Positions 27,119 through 35,389 are shown, counted from the first letter of the stretch. The stretch: DNA of 64,000 bases from Cupriavidus sp. P-10 (GCF_003402535.2 NZ_AP025172.1:992001-1056000), one strand, 5' to 3'. Notes: a model not told the origin generated them from the sequence alone. Translations and numbers: made by a program.

Positions 27119-27497
27119 ATGACCCGTTCCTGATTTTATGAGACGCTCGACAGCCTCACGGCCTGACTCGAAATGTAGGCAAATTATCGGGCACCGCGTG
27201 GTAAGGCACAATCGGTGGCCGATACGGGTGTGGCCGCCGCAGAAATCTGCCAGCCGCTTCGACCCGATGCCAGATCCAGTGATGGAACCTTTGGCGGACC
27301 ATCATCGGCGGATTTTAAACGCCGTGTCGCCTTGCGTCGGCCGGTGCTCATCGTCGGGCGATTCGACGCCGCAGTTTGATTCGCTAAAAAATCTGCCACA
27401 CCACTCGCCCGCTAAAATTCCACGCTCTGCCCTGCATTGACCCACCCGCAGACCGGCGGCGGAGGGGAAAGCAGCCACATGCGAGCTAGATACTGCC
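27119..27497. other. Upstream region of mcrB with an H-NS-like trace
   Basis: About 380 bases. It must contain the mcrB promoter, though no clear -35/-10 pair stands out. The only recognisable coding trace is a short H-NS-like C-terminal remnant at 27413-27448. Confidence 0.4.
27413..27448 (-). pseudogene. Remnant of the small H-NS-like gene (C-terminus)
   Basis: The minus strand reads WVNAGQSVEF then stop, matching RAVNAGQSVEF at the end of the intact small H-NS-like genes at 40229 and 58993. Only about 12 codons survive. Confidence 0.5.
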
Positions 27498-27707
27498 TTA
27501 TCGATGCGTGGCCAACCCAAGAGCCTTGGCAGCGGCTGCACGTACTTCAGCATGCGAACCGTCCTGAATCGCCTTGATCAGTACCGCACGTGCCGTTTCT
27601 CCTCCCATGATGCCTAAGCCTTCGGCTGCACCAGCTCGAACCACCGCATGGCTTCCGTTGTAAAGGGCATCAATCAGGGCATCGAGTGCTTCTTGATTCG
27701 TGGCCAT
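27498..27707 (-). CDS. Small HEAT-repeat protein
   Basis: 69 residues from ATG 27707 (AGGA eight bases ahead). Two HEAT-like repeats are visible: ALIDALYNGSHAVVRAGAAE and VLIKAIQDGSHAEVRAAAAK, each followed by a Gly-Leu helix end. Such tiny HEAT proteins mediate protein contacts. It follows McrBC on the same strand but upstream of mcrB, so it is a separate transcript. No specific function can be given. Confidence 0.7.
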   Translation of the reverse strand: MATNQEALDALIDALYNGSHAVVRAGAAEGLGIMGGETARAVLIKAIQDGSHAEVRAAAAKALGLATHR

Positions 27708-27851
27708 TGCCAATCCTTTTAGGCGATTTTGTTACCGCAATATCGCATCTCTGATGCCGACGGTCTAGCCCGCCAACGAGGGGGGCGTTTTGCGTTTTGT
27801 TTACGGCCCTAGACAGATGCGCTATTGAAGTGGGAAGAACCGTCTGCGCAT

Positions 27852-27895
27852 CCGACCCGAAAAAACTCCACCGGCTGTTCCGCGTTAACGAGGGT
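27852..27895 (-). pseudogene. Second remnant of the small H-NS-like gene (C-terminus)
   Basis: The minus strand reads LVNAEQPVEFFRVG, matching AVNAGQSVEFFRVG at the end of the gene at 58993. Nothing else of the gene remains around it. Confidence 0.5.
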
Positions 27896-27982
27896 CGCCT
27901 GGGATTCCGCAGAAATCCGCCATATCTTCTGCAAGACTAAGATTGATAAGAGAATCCATTGCTTGCAGCAAGCGAGCTTCGT

Positions 27983-28198
27983 TTATCCCACCCAGTAAAA
28001 CTCCACACTCTTCCCCGCATTGACCGCCCGCCGCAGCCAGTCCGGCATCTCGCCGGTCCCGTCCCAGCGCTGTCCCGAGGCGTTGCGGTAGCAGGCCACC
28101 GGCGGTGGCGCGGGTACGGGTGGCGTCGGTGGCGGTGGCGGCGGATCGAAGGACCCCGCCGCTTCCAGCTCCTCCATGGTCAGCCGGTAGTCGGCCAT
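27983..28198 (-). pseudogene. Small H-NS-like gene, N-terminal start destroyed
   Basis: 71 residues from an internal ATG. Intact paralogues begin MTAKTERA and overlap the end of kfrA in another frame. Here the corresponding DNA lacks one base, so the former start is out of frame and the H-NS frame is instead continuous with the former kfrA tail. The C-terminal part (CYRNASGQRWDGTGEMPDWL) is an H-NS C-terminal domain in which the DNA-gripping RGR of true H-NS is replaced by GTGEM. A Pro-rich linker precedes it. Translation from the internal ATG is possible but the product would lack the N-terminal helix start. Confidence 0.6.
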
Positions 28199-28318
28199 CT
28201 CCGCCTGGATCCAGCGGATCGCCGCCGCCCGCTCATTGTTTCTGTCATCGGTGCTGTCGTTGCTGTCGTCACTGCTGTCGCTGCCGTCATCCGGGTGGGA
28301 GGCGGCCGTCGGCGTGCC

Positions 28319-28936
28319 CTACTTATCTTCCTGCTGTGCGTCTAGTTTTTCGCCTGGCGCCTCCCGTTCGCTCGGCGCCGGGCCACCGGCCTTGCGCCGC
28401 CGCCTACGACCATCCCGCTCCGGCGGCCCCGTTCGCAATTCTGCCAGCAGCTGGCGCGCCAGCGCCGCTTCGGCCCTCGGCCCGATCGGCCCGGCGCCGC
28501 GCCGCCCCAACTCCGCCGGCACTGCGTCCAGGTCGTGCGCCACTTTGCGCTGCGCCTGCTCGGCACTGGCGAACCGATCGGCGAGTGCGGCGGCCTAGGC
28601 TTCGAGCCGGGCCCGGACTTCGGCCTGCGACACGGTCGCGTCGCGGGCCTCGCCGCGAGCTCCCACCAGTTCGCCGCGCAACGCTTCGGCCGTGCGCTTG
28701 CTCTGCTGGCGCGCGGTACGCTCCGCATCCAGTTCGCGCAGGCTGCGCCGCTCGCTGGCTTCGGCCCGTTGCTGGGCGAGGGTCAGCTGCTCGCTGGCGC
28801 GTCCGAGCTCGGTCGAGAATTGGGTGCGCAGTTCCGCCAGTTGCCGCGCGGCGGCGTCCTGTTCCGCCCGCCCCGCTTCCAGCCGCCCCTGGCTCGCCGC
28901 GTGCGCCTGGCGCTCGGACGCCAACTCCGCCAGCAC
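28319..28936 (-). pseudogene. KfrA-like coiled-coil gene remnant with an amber stop
   Basis: The frame aligns with the C-terminal two-thirds of the kfrA-like gene at 41923: AARQLAELRTQFSTELGRAS and RAEASERRSLRELDAERTAR against near-identical text there. It is broken by TAG at 28595-28597 where the paralogue has CAG (Gln). The DNA-binding N-terminus is missing and is replaced by a LigD fragment. Confidence 0.7.
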
Positions 28937-29031
28937 GCCCGGAAACCACCGCGTCGCGTCCGCTCCATTTCTCGACTTCAGCCGCGGCGTGCCGGTGGCC
29001 GCGAGCATCCGGTAGCCGTCGTACTTAAATA
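28936..29031 (-). pseudogene. ligD: Fragment of ligD (ATP-dependent DNA ligase motif I)
   Basis: The minus strand reads LFKYDGYRMLAATGTPRLKS then RNGADATRWFP, the nucleotidyl-transfer motif I (K-x-DG) and following strand of bacterial NHEJ ligase LigD. It runs straight into the kfrA remnant. The preceding ligD codons (DDGWLYEIKLK) lie 1.6 kb away at 30641, on the far side of an inverted-repeat-bounded segment. Confidence 0.6.
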
Positions 29032-29169
29032 GGCACCTTTTGCAGTGTTGCCTTTCAACGCCGTTCACGCAACGCGAGATTCCGAAAGTGAGGCACTGGA
29101 TTCGGCCATCTACGATGGCTGGTAGCGCCTGGAAGGGGTGTTGCAATTGGGAGAGCGTTCTCGGTTGCC

Positions 29170-29886
29170 TCAGATCGCCTGCAAATCTGGGAGAAGGCGA
29201 TCGAACTCCTGCTTTACAACCGAGTAGCACTCGCACACGCGAGCCTCCAAGCCAGGTCGGTCCAGTACGTCGATGCATCCGTGATAACGAATCAGGCCTG
29301 CTTCCTGCAATTTCAGCGCTGCCTCAGTCACGCCCGCCCTTCGCACGCCCAGCATGTTAGCAATCAGCTCTTGCGTCATGCGAAGTTTTTTGGTCGGCAA
29401 GCGGTCCAGGCTCAGCAAGAGCCAGCGGCAAAGCTGCTGGTCAATGGAATGATGCCGGTTACAGACGGCGGTCTGCGCCATCTGCGTAATCAGTGCCTGC
29501 GTATAGCGAAGGAGCAGCCGTTGCAATGGCCCGCCACGGTTGAATTCCGCTTTTATTGCCGCACGGTCGAGCATGAAGCCCGCTCCTGCACTCTGCACAA
29601 TCGCGCGGCTCGGCATGGTTTCTCCACCCATGAAGATGGCGATTCCGACGATGCCTTCATTTCCTACGATGGCGATCTCGGCCGACGAGCCGTTCTCCAT
29701 GACATAGAGCAACGACACGATCGACGTGGTGGGGAAAAAAGCATAGTCCAGGCGGCCGCCGGACTCGTAGATGGCGCGCCCCAGCGGAAGGTCAACGGGC
29801 ACAAGTTGGGCCGCTAGGCGAGACCATTCTGCTTCTGGCAGAACGGACAAGAGATGATTCCCTCGCGGAACTTCCAAGGGCAGCAT
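29170..29886 (-). CDS. Crp/Fnr-family transcriptional regulator
   Basis: 238 residues from ATG 29886 (AAGGAAG ahead). The N-terminal cyclic-nucleotide-binding-type barrel has GRAIYESGGRLDYAFFP and GNEGIVGIAIFMGG. The C-terminal winged helix is MTQELIANMLGVRRAGVTEA. This subfamily (PF00027 plus HTH_Crp_2 type) usually lacks conserved cAMP contacts and is abundant in Burkholderiales. It sits inside the inverted-repeat-bounded segment. No obvious target operon. Confidence 0.88.
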   Translation of the reverse strand: MLPLEVPRGNHLLSVLPEAEWSRLAAQLVPVDLPLGRAIYESGGRLDYAFFPTTSIVSLLYVMENGSSAEIAIVGNEGIVGIAIFMGGETMPSRAIVQSAGAGFMLDRAAIKAEFNRGGPLQRLLLRYTQALITQMAQTAVCNRHHSIDQQLCRWLLLSLDRLPTKKLRMTQELIANMLGVRRAGVTEAALKLQEAGLIRYHGCIDVLDRPGLEARVCECYSVVKQEFDRLLPDLQAI

Positions 29887-30196
29887 ATCCCGCTTCCTTC
29901 ATACAATCTTGCGTTCCGATGGCAAAACGCGAAGCAGATCCATGACGGCTGAGCATCGCATTCCAATATATACCGTCTGCACAAACGGGGAGGCGGAGCA
30001 GACGTCATTCGTGCGGCATGAAGTGGCTGATCGGATTCTTCGGATACGCAGTATTGGCAGAACCTGCACGGTAGCGTACGGACAAGACTTAGCCCTTCGC
30101 CTATTGTGACTGCGTCGATTCTGTCCTGCGAACGGGCGTGGAAGGTGAGCACCGAACACCGACGGCGCCGGGCGCGCAGGGAATATGGAGGGCTAC

Positions 30197-30505
30197 ATGT
30201 ATAGCCAGCACACAGGTCACAGCGTGATTCTCTTCCCGGCTTCGGATGGCGGTTGGTGCTTTGCAGAGGTAGATGGCGCATCGGTCTACCGCTTTGGCCC
30301 CTTCGATTCTCACCAGGCCGTCGACGAGCTCATCTCGGTCTTGTTTCCCGATGTCCTCAAAGTGGAGCTCAGCGATGCATCCGAATTGCTGGACGACAAC
30401 GCACTGATGATCCGCGGGAATGCAGAGCTGATGGCAAAGAACAGTTCCACACGTCCGCGCCAGGACGGGGCCACTGATCGACTGGCTGAAACGGGGTCGA
30501 TTTGA
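30197..30505 (+). CDS. Hypothetical small soluble protein
   Basis: 102 residues from ATG 30197, which has GGAGGG four bases ahead. An in-frame ATG at 30185 precedes that site. The sequence (SVILFPASDGGWCFAEVDG, FPDVLKVELSDASELL) looks like a single small alpha/beta domain. No family recognised. It is divergent from the Crp/Fnr gene within the same inverted-repeat-bounded unit. Confidence 0.55.
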   Translation: MYSQHTGHSVILFPASDGGWCFAEVDGASVYRFGPFDSHQAVDELISVLFPDVLKVELSDASELLDDNALMIRGNAELMAKNSSTRPRQDGATDRLAETGSI

Positions 30506-30640
30506 GACATCGCGCTACACCCGTCGCATGCTGTATCAACGCACCGTTCAAAAGCAACAGCCGGCGATGACTAAAGGCAACAGCCTCATGGGACGGCCTT
30601 GTCAGGCAAGCCTCTGAAAGGCAACGGGTGGCGAGATGCC

Positions 30641-30690
30641 TACTTGAGCTTGATTTCGTAGAGCCATCCATCGTCTCGCGGACGCGCTTG
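30641..30690 (-). pseudogene. ligD: Second fragment of ligD
   Basis: The minus strand reads RDDGWLYEIKLK then TAG. In LigD the text GWLYEIK directly precedes K-x-DGYR, which is found at 28936-29031. The two pieces would be contiguous if the 1.6-kb segment were removed. Confidence 0.5.
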
Positions 30691-30755
30691 CGGTCCTCGA
30701 GCAGCATCGGTGCCAATTCATCCAGGCCCGGGCGCCGGTGGCCGGCGCACCGGCG

Positions 30756-30983
30756 TCATCCCTTCACGTCGCGCGGGTCGTGGCCAAAGGAATTGCGTAG
30801 ACGGATCTGACCATCCATGCCATGCACCAGCAGCTCGACGCGCACTTGCTTGGCCTTGGCGGTGCCGGCCTCGATGGCTGCCTCCTGGGTCGGATAATCC
30901 GCGCCGGCGCCGCCTGCTCCTTCTTCGGTAACGGTCCATCCGCCGTTCCGGGCGGGAACCACATGGACGTTTTGGGCTGCCAT
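30756..30983 (-). CDS. DUF2188 family protein
   Basis: 75 residues from ATG 30983 (AGGAGA six bases ahead). VHVVPARNGGWTVTEEG and AAIEAGTAKAKQVRVELLVH then GQIRLRNSFGHDPRD are the DUF2188 pattern, a small beta-hairpin domain often found near DNA-repair (Ku/LigD) genes. This fits the ligD fragments next to it. Function unknown. Confidence 0.8.
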   Translation of the reverse strand: MAAQNVHVVPARNGGWTVTEEGAGGAGADYPTQEAAIEAGTAKAKQVRVELLVHGMDGQIRLRNSFGHDPRDVKG

Positions 30984-31127
30984 GGCTGTCTCCTGTGTAG
31001 CCTTTCTCCCTGTTTTACGCCGCCCCCGCGCCCTGTCTGTCAGTTGGCGTCCGACACCGGCGTGCAGACAGCGGCTGAGGTGTGGTGCGGATGGACTTTT
31101 CAGTGGGCCGCCGGATCTTGTACGATA

Positions 31128-31143
31128 CTGTATGGATATACAG
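31128..31143. promoter_or_regulatory. LexA (SOS) box
   Basis: CTGTATGGATATACAG matches CTGT-N8-ACAG, and the flanks extend it to TACTG...CAGGTA, close to the full consensus of beta/gamma-proteobacteria. It lies before a 79-residue orphan gene and an SRAP gene, a family tied to the SOS response. Confidence 0.75.
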
Positions 31144-31186
31144 GTATTTCCGCGTCCCCGCCCTTCGCCATTGGCCCTGACGCTAT

Positions 31187-31426
31187 GTGCTCCCGCGCCA
31201 ATCGGCCGCGCAGCTGCGCGCCCTCTACGACCGCAAACCCATGTCCGGAGGTCCGGGCCCTGCTGTGGGGGTGCACCGGCTGCGCCGGTTGGTACAGCGG
31301 GCCAACAAGCTGCAGGAATTGCTGTCCGGCCCGCAGGCGACAGCAACGCAGCTGGTCCTGGACATTCTGCGCGGGGAGTTGCAGGGCGAGCCTTGTATTG
31401 CGGAGCGCCAGGCCTGGGTCGAGTAA
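31187..31426 (+). CDS. Hypothetical SOS-associated small protein
   Basis: 79 residues from a GTG 44 bases behind the LexA box; an in-frame stop at 31178 rules out a longer form and an ATG at 31241 is a fallback. The body (VHRLRRLVQRANKLQELLSG, TQLVLDILRGELQGEP) is predominantly helical. No family recognised. It shares the SOS box with the following SRAP gene. Confidence 0.5.
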   Translation: MLPRQSAAQLRALYDRKPMSGGPGPAVGVHRLRRLVQRANKLQELLSGPQATATQLVLDILRGELQGEPCIAERQAWVE

Positions 31427-31494
31427 TTTTTTGGCCCGCGCGAGTTGCGCAGCAGCACCTATGTGAAAAACCGCGGACGAAAGGACTGATTGGG

Positions 31495-31824
31495 ATGTGC
31501 GGACGCTTTGCGCGCTACAGCGATATCGCGCTGCTGGCCGGCCTGATGGGGCTGGATGCGCCGGTGGCCGAGCATGCCTTGGGGCGGGCGCGCTATAACA
31601 TCGCGCCCTCGACCCAGGTCTGGACCTTTCACCGGCTCGGTGCCGATCGCGGCCCGCGTGCCGATCAGATCCGGTGGGGGTACCGTCCGGTGTGGGCCCA
31701 CGACAACCCCAAACCGCCCACGGTACCCAACGCGGATCCGCTCGGCCTGCCGACCAAGCGCTATTACGCCGACATGTGGCGCAACGGTTGTCGCGTGATC
31801 GCCTTGGCCGTGATGAAGTGCTGA
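31495..31824 (+). pseudogene. SRAP (HMCES/YedK-type) gene A, N-terminal part
   Basis: Starts MCGRFARYSDIALL, with the catalytic Cys2 of SOS-response-associated peptidases that cross-link to abasic sites. YNIAPSTQVWTFHR and IRWGYRPVWAHDNPKPPTVP are also family text. After RYYADMWRNGCR the frame goes off-family and stops at 31822-31824. The expected next part is present but inverted just downstream. Confidence 0.7.
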
Positions 31825-31885
31825 GTCTTGCGGCCGCCTTCGCCCGACCATTCAAACCAGGCATCAGCAGGCACGATGCAGCCCT
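31799..31885 (-). pseudogene. Inverted segment of SRAP gene A
   Basis: On the minus strand: CIVPADAWFEWSGEGGRKTQ then HFITAKA, the central SRAP motif that should follow NGCR on the + strand. It therefore represents a local inversion, or an inverted copy. Confidence 0.6.
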
Positions 31886-31933
31886 GATCGTGCGTGCCCG
31901 CGAGCGCGTGGCGCGACTGCGTGCTGGCCAGCT

Positions 31934-32172
31934 TCGGCATGGTGCCTAAAGGCCGGATACCACCGAGCGGCAAGAAAGTCGACACGACCAACGCGCGTTC
32001 GGAGACTGTGGCGACGAAGTACTCGTTCGCCAAGGCCTGGAAGCACTGCTATGTGTGCCTGGTATCGGCGAGCTGCTTCTAGGAGCCGTTCTATGCCGAC
32101 AATGAATCTCGATCGGTGCGCTATCGGATCACGCTACAGGATGAGCCGGCCTTCGGCCGGCGCGCGTCAAGG
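31934..32172 (+). pseudogene. SRAP gene B, central part, left of the IS element
   Basis: FGMVPKGRIPPSGKKVDTTN, then ARSETVATKYSFAKAWKHC, is SRAP text of a second subtype. After SASCF there is TAG, then EPFYADNESRSVRYRITL and DEPAFG, the next family segment. The N-terminus is absent. The IS3-family element begins at 32173 and the gene resumes at 33812. Confidence 0.65.
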
Positions 32173-32187
32173 TAGATGTCGCCTCAT

Positions 32188-33285
32188 TCATGCAGCCAAA
32201 CGCTGGTTTTCGGCTCCTGGCTTGATACCACCGGTGGGCACGGCAATCTCGCGCTCCGGATTGAGCGTGACCGTGTCGATTGGCGACCAGTCGCGCGTGT
32301 GTCGTGACCAGCGACGCGGGTTGCAGTCACGAGCCTGAACATAGAGCGCGTGGCGCGCGGCCAGAATCTTGTTGTCCTCTCCGGCATGGCGCTGTGCCGG
32401 GCTCACGTAGCGGATGCCGCTGTGCCGGTGCTCATGGTTGTACCAGTGGACGAAGTGGGCCGCCCACGTACGTGCCGTGACCAGATCGGCAAAGCCTGTA
32501 GACGGGAACTCCGGCCGGTACTTGGCCGTGCGGAACAGGCTTTCCACGAAGGCGTTATCGTCGCTCACCCGCGGACGCGAGTACGAGGGCTTGACGCCCA
32601 GCCAGTGCAACATCGCCAACACCGTGGTGGCCTTGAGCGTGGCGCCGTTGTCACCGTGCAGCACCGGCTTGGCCGCCATGGCGTGAATGCCCTCGGCCAG
32701 CGCTGTGCGTTTGACCAGATGCGCCGCGTGGTCGGCGTCGTCGCGGTCGTGGACCTCGAAGCCCACGATTTTGCGGCTGTACACGTCCAGGATGAGGTAC
32801 AGATAAAACCAGCGCCCGGCGACCTCGGCCGGCAAATACGTCATGTCCCAGCACCACAGTTGGCGCGGCCCCGTGGCCACGTGCGTGGTGGGCGGACGGC
32901 GCTGGCGCGGCGCCTTAGCGCGTCCTCGATGCCGGGTCTGCCCATGGGCGCGCAGCACCCGACCGAAGCTCGATTCGCTGGCCAGGTAGACACCCTCGTC
33001 GGCCAGCATCGGTACGATGCGCGCCGGCGGCATGTCGGCGAAGCGCGGCTCGTTGGCAACGGCCAGAATGCGTTCGCGCTCCTCAATGCTCAGCGCATGC
33101 GCGGGCGTGGGCCGTTCGGCCCCGGGGCGGCGGTCGCCGACCACCAGGCCATCGTGGGCCTTCCAGCGTTGCAGAGTGCGCACGGTTATGCCAGCTACCT
33201 CGCACGCCAGGCGCAGGCGAGCGCCGCCTGCATGCGCGGTTTCGATATGGCGGACCATCGTGTGGCGATCTTCCAGGCCGATCAT
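32188..33285 (-). CDS. IS3-family transposase OrfB (integrase core)
   Basis: 365 residues starting at ATG 33285, which overlaps the orfA stop (ATGA). An HTH region opens the protein (RLACEVAGITVRTLQRWKAH). The rve-type DDE core has Asp in WCWDMTYLPA, Asp in VLHGDNGATLK and Glu in DNAFVESLFRT, with HWYNHEHRHSGIRY behind it. It appears intact. Confidence 0.9.
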   Translation of the reverse strand: MIGLEDRHTMVRHIETAHAGGARLRLACEVAGITVRTLQRWKAHDGLVVGDRRPGAERPTPAHALSIEERERILAVANEPRFADMPPARIVPMLADEGVYLASESSFGRVLRAHGQTRHRGRAKAPRQRRPPTTHVATGPRQLWCWDMTYLPAEVAGRWFYLYLILDVYSRKIVGFEVHDRDDADHAAHLVKRTALAEGIHAMAAKPVLHGDNGATLKATTVLAMLHWLGVKPSYSRPRVSDDNAFVESLFRTAKYRPEFPSTGFADLVTARTWAAHFVHWYNHEHRHSGIRYVSPAQRHAGEDNKILAARHALYVQARDCNPRRWSRHTRDWSPIDTVTLNPEREIAVPTGGIKPGAENQRLAA

Positions 33286-33761
33286 GCGTCCTCGTCCTTG
33301 TCCTTCGGGAAGATGCCCTCTAGCTTTTTTGAGAGTATCAGCAGGGCGGCGGCTTCAGCCAGCGCCTTCTCCTTGCGGCGCAGCTCGCGTTCGAGTTCCT
33401 TGATGCGGCGCCGATCGGCCTTCGTCTCGCGAGGGGTGGCGCGCGCATCCTCGGGCTCCGCCAGCGCCTGCGTGGCGGCAGCACGCCACTGCTCCAACTC
33501 CTGCGGATACACACCGTTCTCACGGCACCAGGCGTTCTTGCTGGCCTCGTCCATCGCAGCCGTCGCCAGCACCGCCTCAAACCTGGCCGCCGCTGTCCAT
33601 GCCCGCTCGCGAGCGGGCATGGACATAGCGTCCGCACGCCAGCGCTCCAGCGTGGCCACTGCCACACCCAGTTCCCTTGCAACCACTTCCACCGCCGCAC
33701 TCTCCGGCGGTAACAACCGCGCTACCGCCCGGTCCTTGAAATCCTTCCCGTAACGAGCCAC
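33282..33761 (-). CDS. IS3-family transposase OrfA
   Basis: 159 residues. HTH_Tnp-type start: FKDRAVARLLPPESAAVEVV and ELGVAVATLERWRADA. A leucine-zipper-like helix near the end (RRIKELERELRRKEKALAEA) serves for multimerisation. Overlaps orfB by four bases; no obvious slippery site is needed for an independent OrfB start. Confidence 0.85.
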   Translation of the reverse strand: MARYGKDFKDRAVARLLPPESAAVEVVARELGVAVATLERWRADAMSMPARERAWTAAARFEAVLATAAMDEASKNAWCRENGVYPQELEQWRAAATQALAEPEDARATPRETKADRRRIKELERELRRKEKALAEAAALLILSKKLEGIFPKDKDEDA

Positions 33762-33811
33762 TTCTCTCTCTCATCGCCCCCAGGGTTCAAATTCTATAGG
33801 GGCGACATCTA

Positions 33812-34010
33812 TTCTGCCGCGGGGGGCGGCCTCGCGGGACTGTGGCGCGATTTACCTGACGGTAGGCTCTCGTTCACGATGCTGACGATGAATGCCGATC
33901 AGCATCCGGTGATGAATCGCATCGCGCGCGAGCGCCCTGCCCTTGTCATGAGAGATCGTTTTGCACTCGACTTCCAGCCCCCTAGTGCCGATATCCTGTA
34001 CCAGGATCGT
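33812..34010 (+). pseudogene. SRAP gene B, C-terminal part, right of the IS element
   Basis: GLAGLWRDLPDGRLSFTMLT then MNADQHPVMNR is the C-terminal SRAP block that should directly follow DEPAFG at 32172. The IS3 element therefore interrupted a once continuous gene. Confidence 0.65.
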
Positions 34011-34029
34011 AAGTCACGCTGGGCATTGC

Positions 34030-35274
34030 TTACGCAAGCGAAGAATGTCCGCTGTGATGGTATGAGCCCGGGGTATAGCCATGCGTGGACAAGCTGGGGA
34101 TGCCCGCACCAGGGATGGTCGGTAGTACTGGCGGAGCAAGGCGCTCTTGGATCAACATTTGCTGTTTCAGCATGCGACAAGCGCCCTCTAGCCCCGGAAA
34201 CATGGTCGCCGCCGTTACGCCCATCAGCGCCAAATCCTTCAGCGCCTGGGGGGCCACTGATCTCGGAATGTCCGCGGCCACCAACAAAGTCTTTCCTTGC
34301 ACAAATCCGTTCGGCACCGACTGCATTTGCAAAAGGTAGCTCTCAAGGTCACCGATATTCGTCATCACAAACCGGCCTTGCTGCGCATAAAGGCGGGGGT
34401 TGTCGCGTGCTGAAAAATTCACAAATGCAGCAAAGGGATGCAACGCGTCAAGCGGAGGCGCTGGATCCCAGGCGAATGCATCCCGAAACGCCGTGGTCAA
34501 TGCATAGACGCGGACGTAGCCGGGCGCATTGGGTGGCAAGGGCGGCGGGAGATTAAGCGAATCCGATAGTGCGAACCACGCGGCGATATAAGGTGACTGC
34601 GTCCAATCCAGTAACGGAGTAGGAAGTCCCTGGTGTTGTGCAATCGCGATCATGCGCCCGAATTCGCTTGGATTGTGCCGATCGACGTGGAGGCCCGTCA
34701 GTGCTTCCAGATGGTTATGGAACTCATTTAACGTATCCGATCTGTAGCGCAAAAGATTGGATCTTCCCGCTCGATACAATGACGTCTGGAGCGACCACTT
34801 GTTATCGGCTTGGCCGCGGTAGGCGACAGCATGTGCATCATGAATCCGCGAGGCCCAGCTCTTGAACTCCTCCCACGACTCACATACCTGTGCTTTCACG
34901 CGTGCTCGAGCCGCCGGATAGAGAGTGATCTTGTGATGGATGTTCTCGTCGGGGTCGATCCAGTAGCCCTCGAAGAACCCGTTGGGCTGGGGCACCAAAG
35001 TTGCACTAAGCCGTCCTGCTAGCAGTCGGTCTTCTTCCGTCAGATTTGCCGTCCGCAACTGGCCATCTCGATGCTCAAAGACGTTGGGCATCTTCACAGT
35101 CAGGGTCCAGTTCTGCAAAGCCCTCTGAATTGTTACGCGGGCGCCCAAAAAGCGGGTATTAGCTGAAAACCAAGTCAACAACCCGGTATCGCTGGCGTCG
35201 GAATCCATGCAAAGCATGGCTTGAGAGGTACTTCCGTCGATTTCAATAGTGCCGAAATACTGTAGTTCTGCCAC
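34030..35274 (-). CDS. FRG-domain protein
   Basis: 414 residues from a GTG at 35274 (GAGGA five bases ahead). Residues about 130-320 carry the FRG motif set: VCESWEEFKSWASRI, AVAYRGQADNKWSLQTSLYR, HQGLPTPLLDWTQSPYIAAW and ARDNPRLYAQQGRFVM. FRG domains occur in phage, toxin and defence-linked proteins, and ADP-ribosyltransferase-like folds have been suggested. The first 120 residues are an unrecognised beta-rich domain. A stand-alone gene in the accessory region. Confidence 0.75.
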   Translation of the reverse strand: MAELQYFGTIEIDGSTSQAMLCMDSDASDTGLLTWFSANTRFLGARVTIQRALQNWTLTVKMPNVFEHRDGQLRTANLTEEDRLLAGRLSATLVPQPNGFFEGYWIDPDENIHHKITLYPAARARVKAQVCESWEEFKSWASRIHDAHAVAYRGQADNKWSLQTSLYRAGRSNLLRYRSDTLNEFHNHLEALTGLHVDRHNPSEFGRMIAIAQHQGLPTPLLDWTQSPYIAAWFALSDSLNLPPPLPPNAPGYVRVYALTTAFRDAFAWDPAPPLDALHPFAAFVNFSARDNPRLYAQQGRFVMTNIGDLESYLLQMQSVPNGFVQGKTLLVAADIPRSVAPQALKDLALMGVTAATMFPGLEGACRMLKQQMLIQERLAPPVLPTIPGAGIPSLSTHGYTPGSYHHSGHSSLA

Positions 35275-35389
35275 TTGATCCTCAGTCGCTTTATAAGGTA
35301 ATCGCCAAGCATATCCGGTTTCTTAACGTGGCCTGGCAAGTCAGCCTGACAAGCCACTGTTTGCCATCCACGCTTCTCTGTCAAGCATG

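Larger units (their letters stand above)
29032..30640. mobile_element. Inverted-repeat-bounded 1.6-kb segment inserted in ligD
   Basis: Both ends read inward as GGCA-N-CT, eight variable bases, then GTTGCCTTTCA (29032-29057 and, reversed, 30615-30640). TACTT directly follows the right end (30641-30645) and also occurs five bases before the left end (29022-29026). Flanking DNA on both sides is ligD. Inside are a Crp/Fnr gene and a 102-residue orphan gene but no transposase. It may be a non-autonomous transposon carrying passengers. Confidence 0.45.
32173..33811 (-). mobile_element. IS3-family insertion sequence
   Basis: Bounded by an 11-bp perfect inverted repeat (TAGATGTCGCC at 32173-32183; GGCGACATCTA at 33801-33811). 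It contains overlapping orfA and orfB on the minus strand. It splits the second SRAP gene. No clear direct repeat flanks it. 1,639 bp is slightly long for the family. Confidence 0.75.

Noticed and set aside
28319..28595. TAG in the kfrA relic considered as programmed read-through
   Set aside because: The N-terminal domain is missing anyway and the paralogue has CAG; simple decay explains it.
28105..29028. A 307-codon + strand frame rich in Arg, Pro and Ala
   Set aside because: Shadow of the kfrA and H-NS-like relics.
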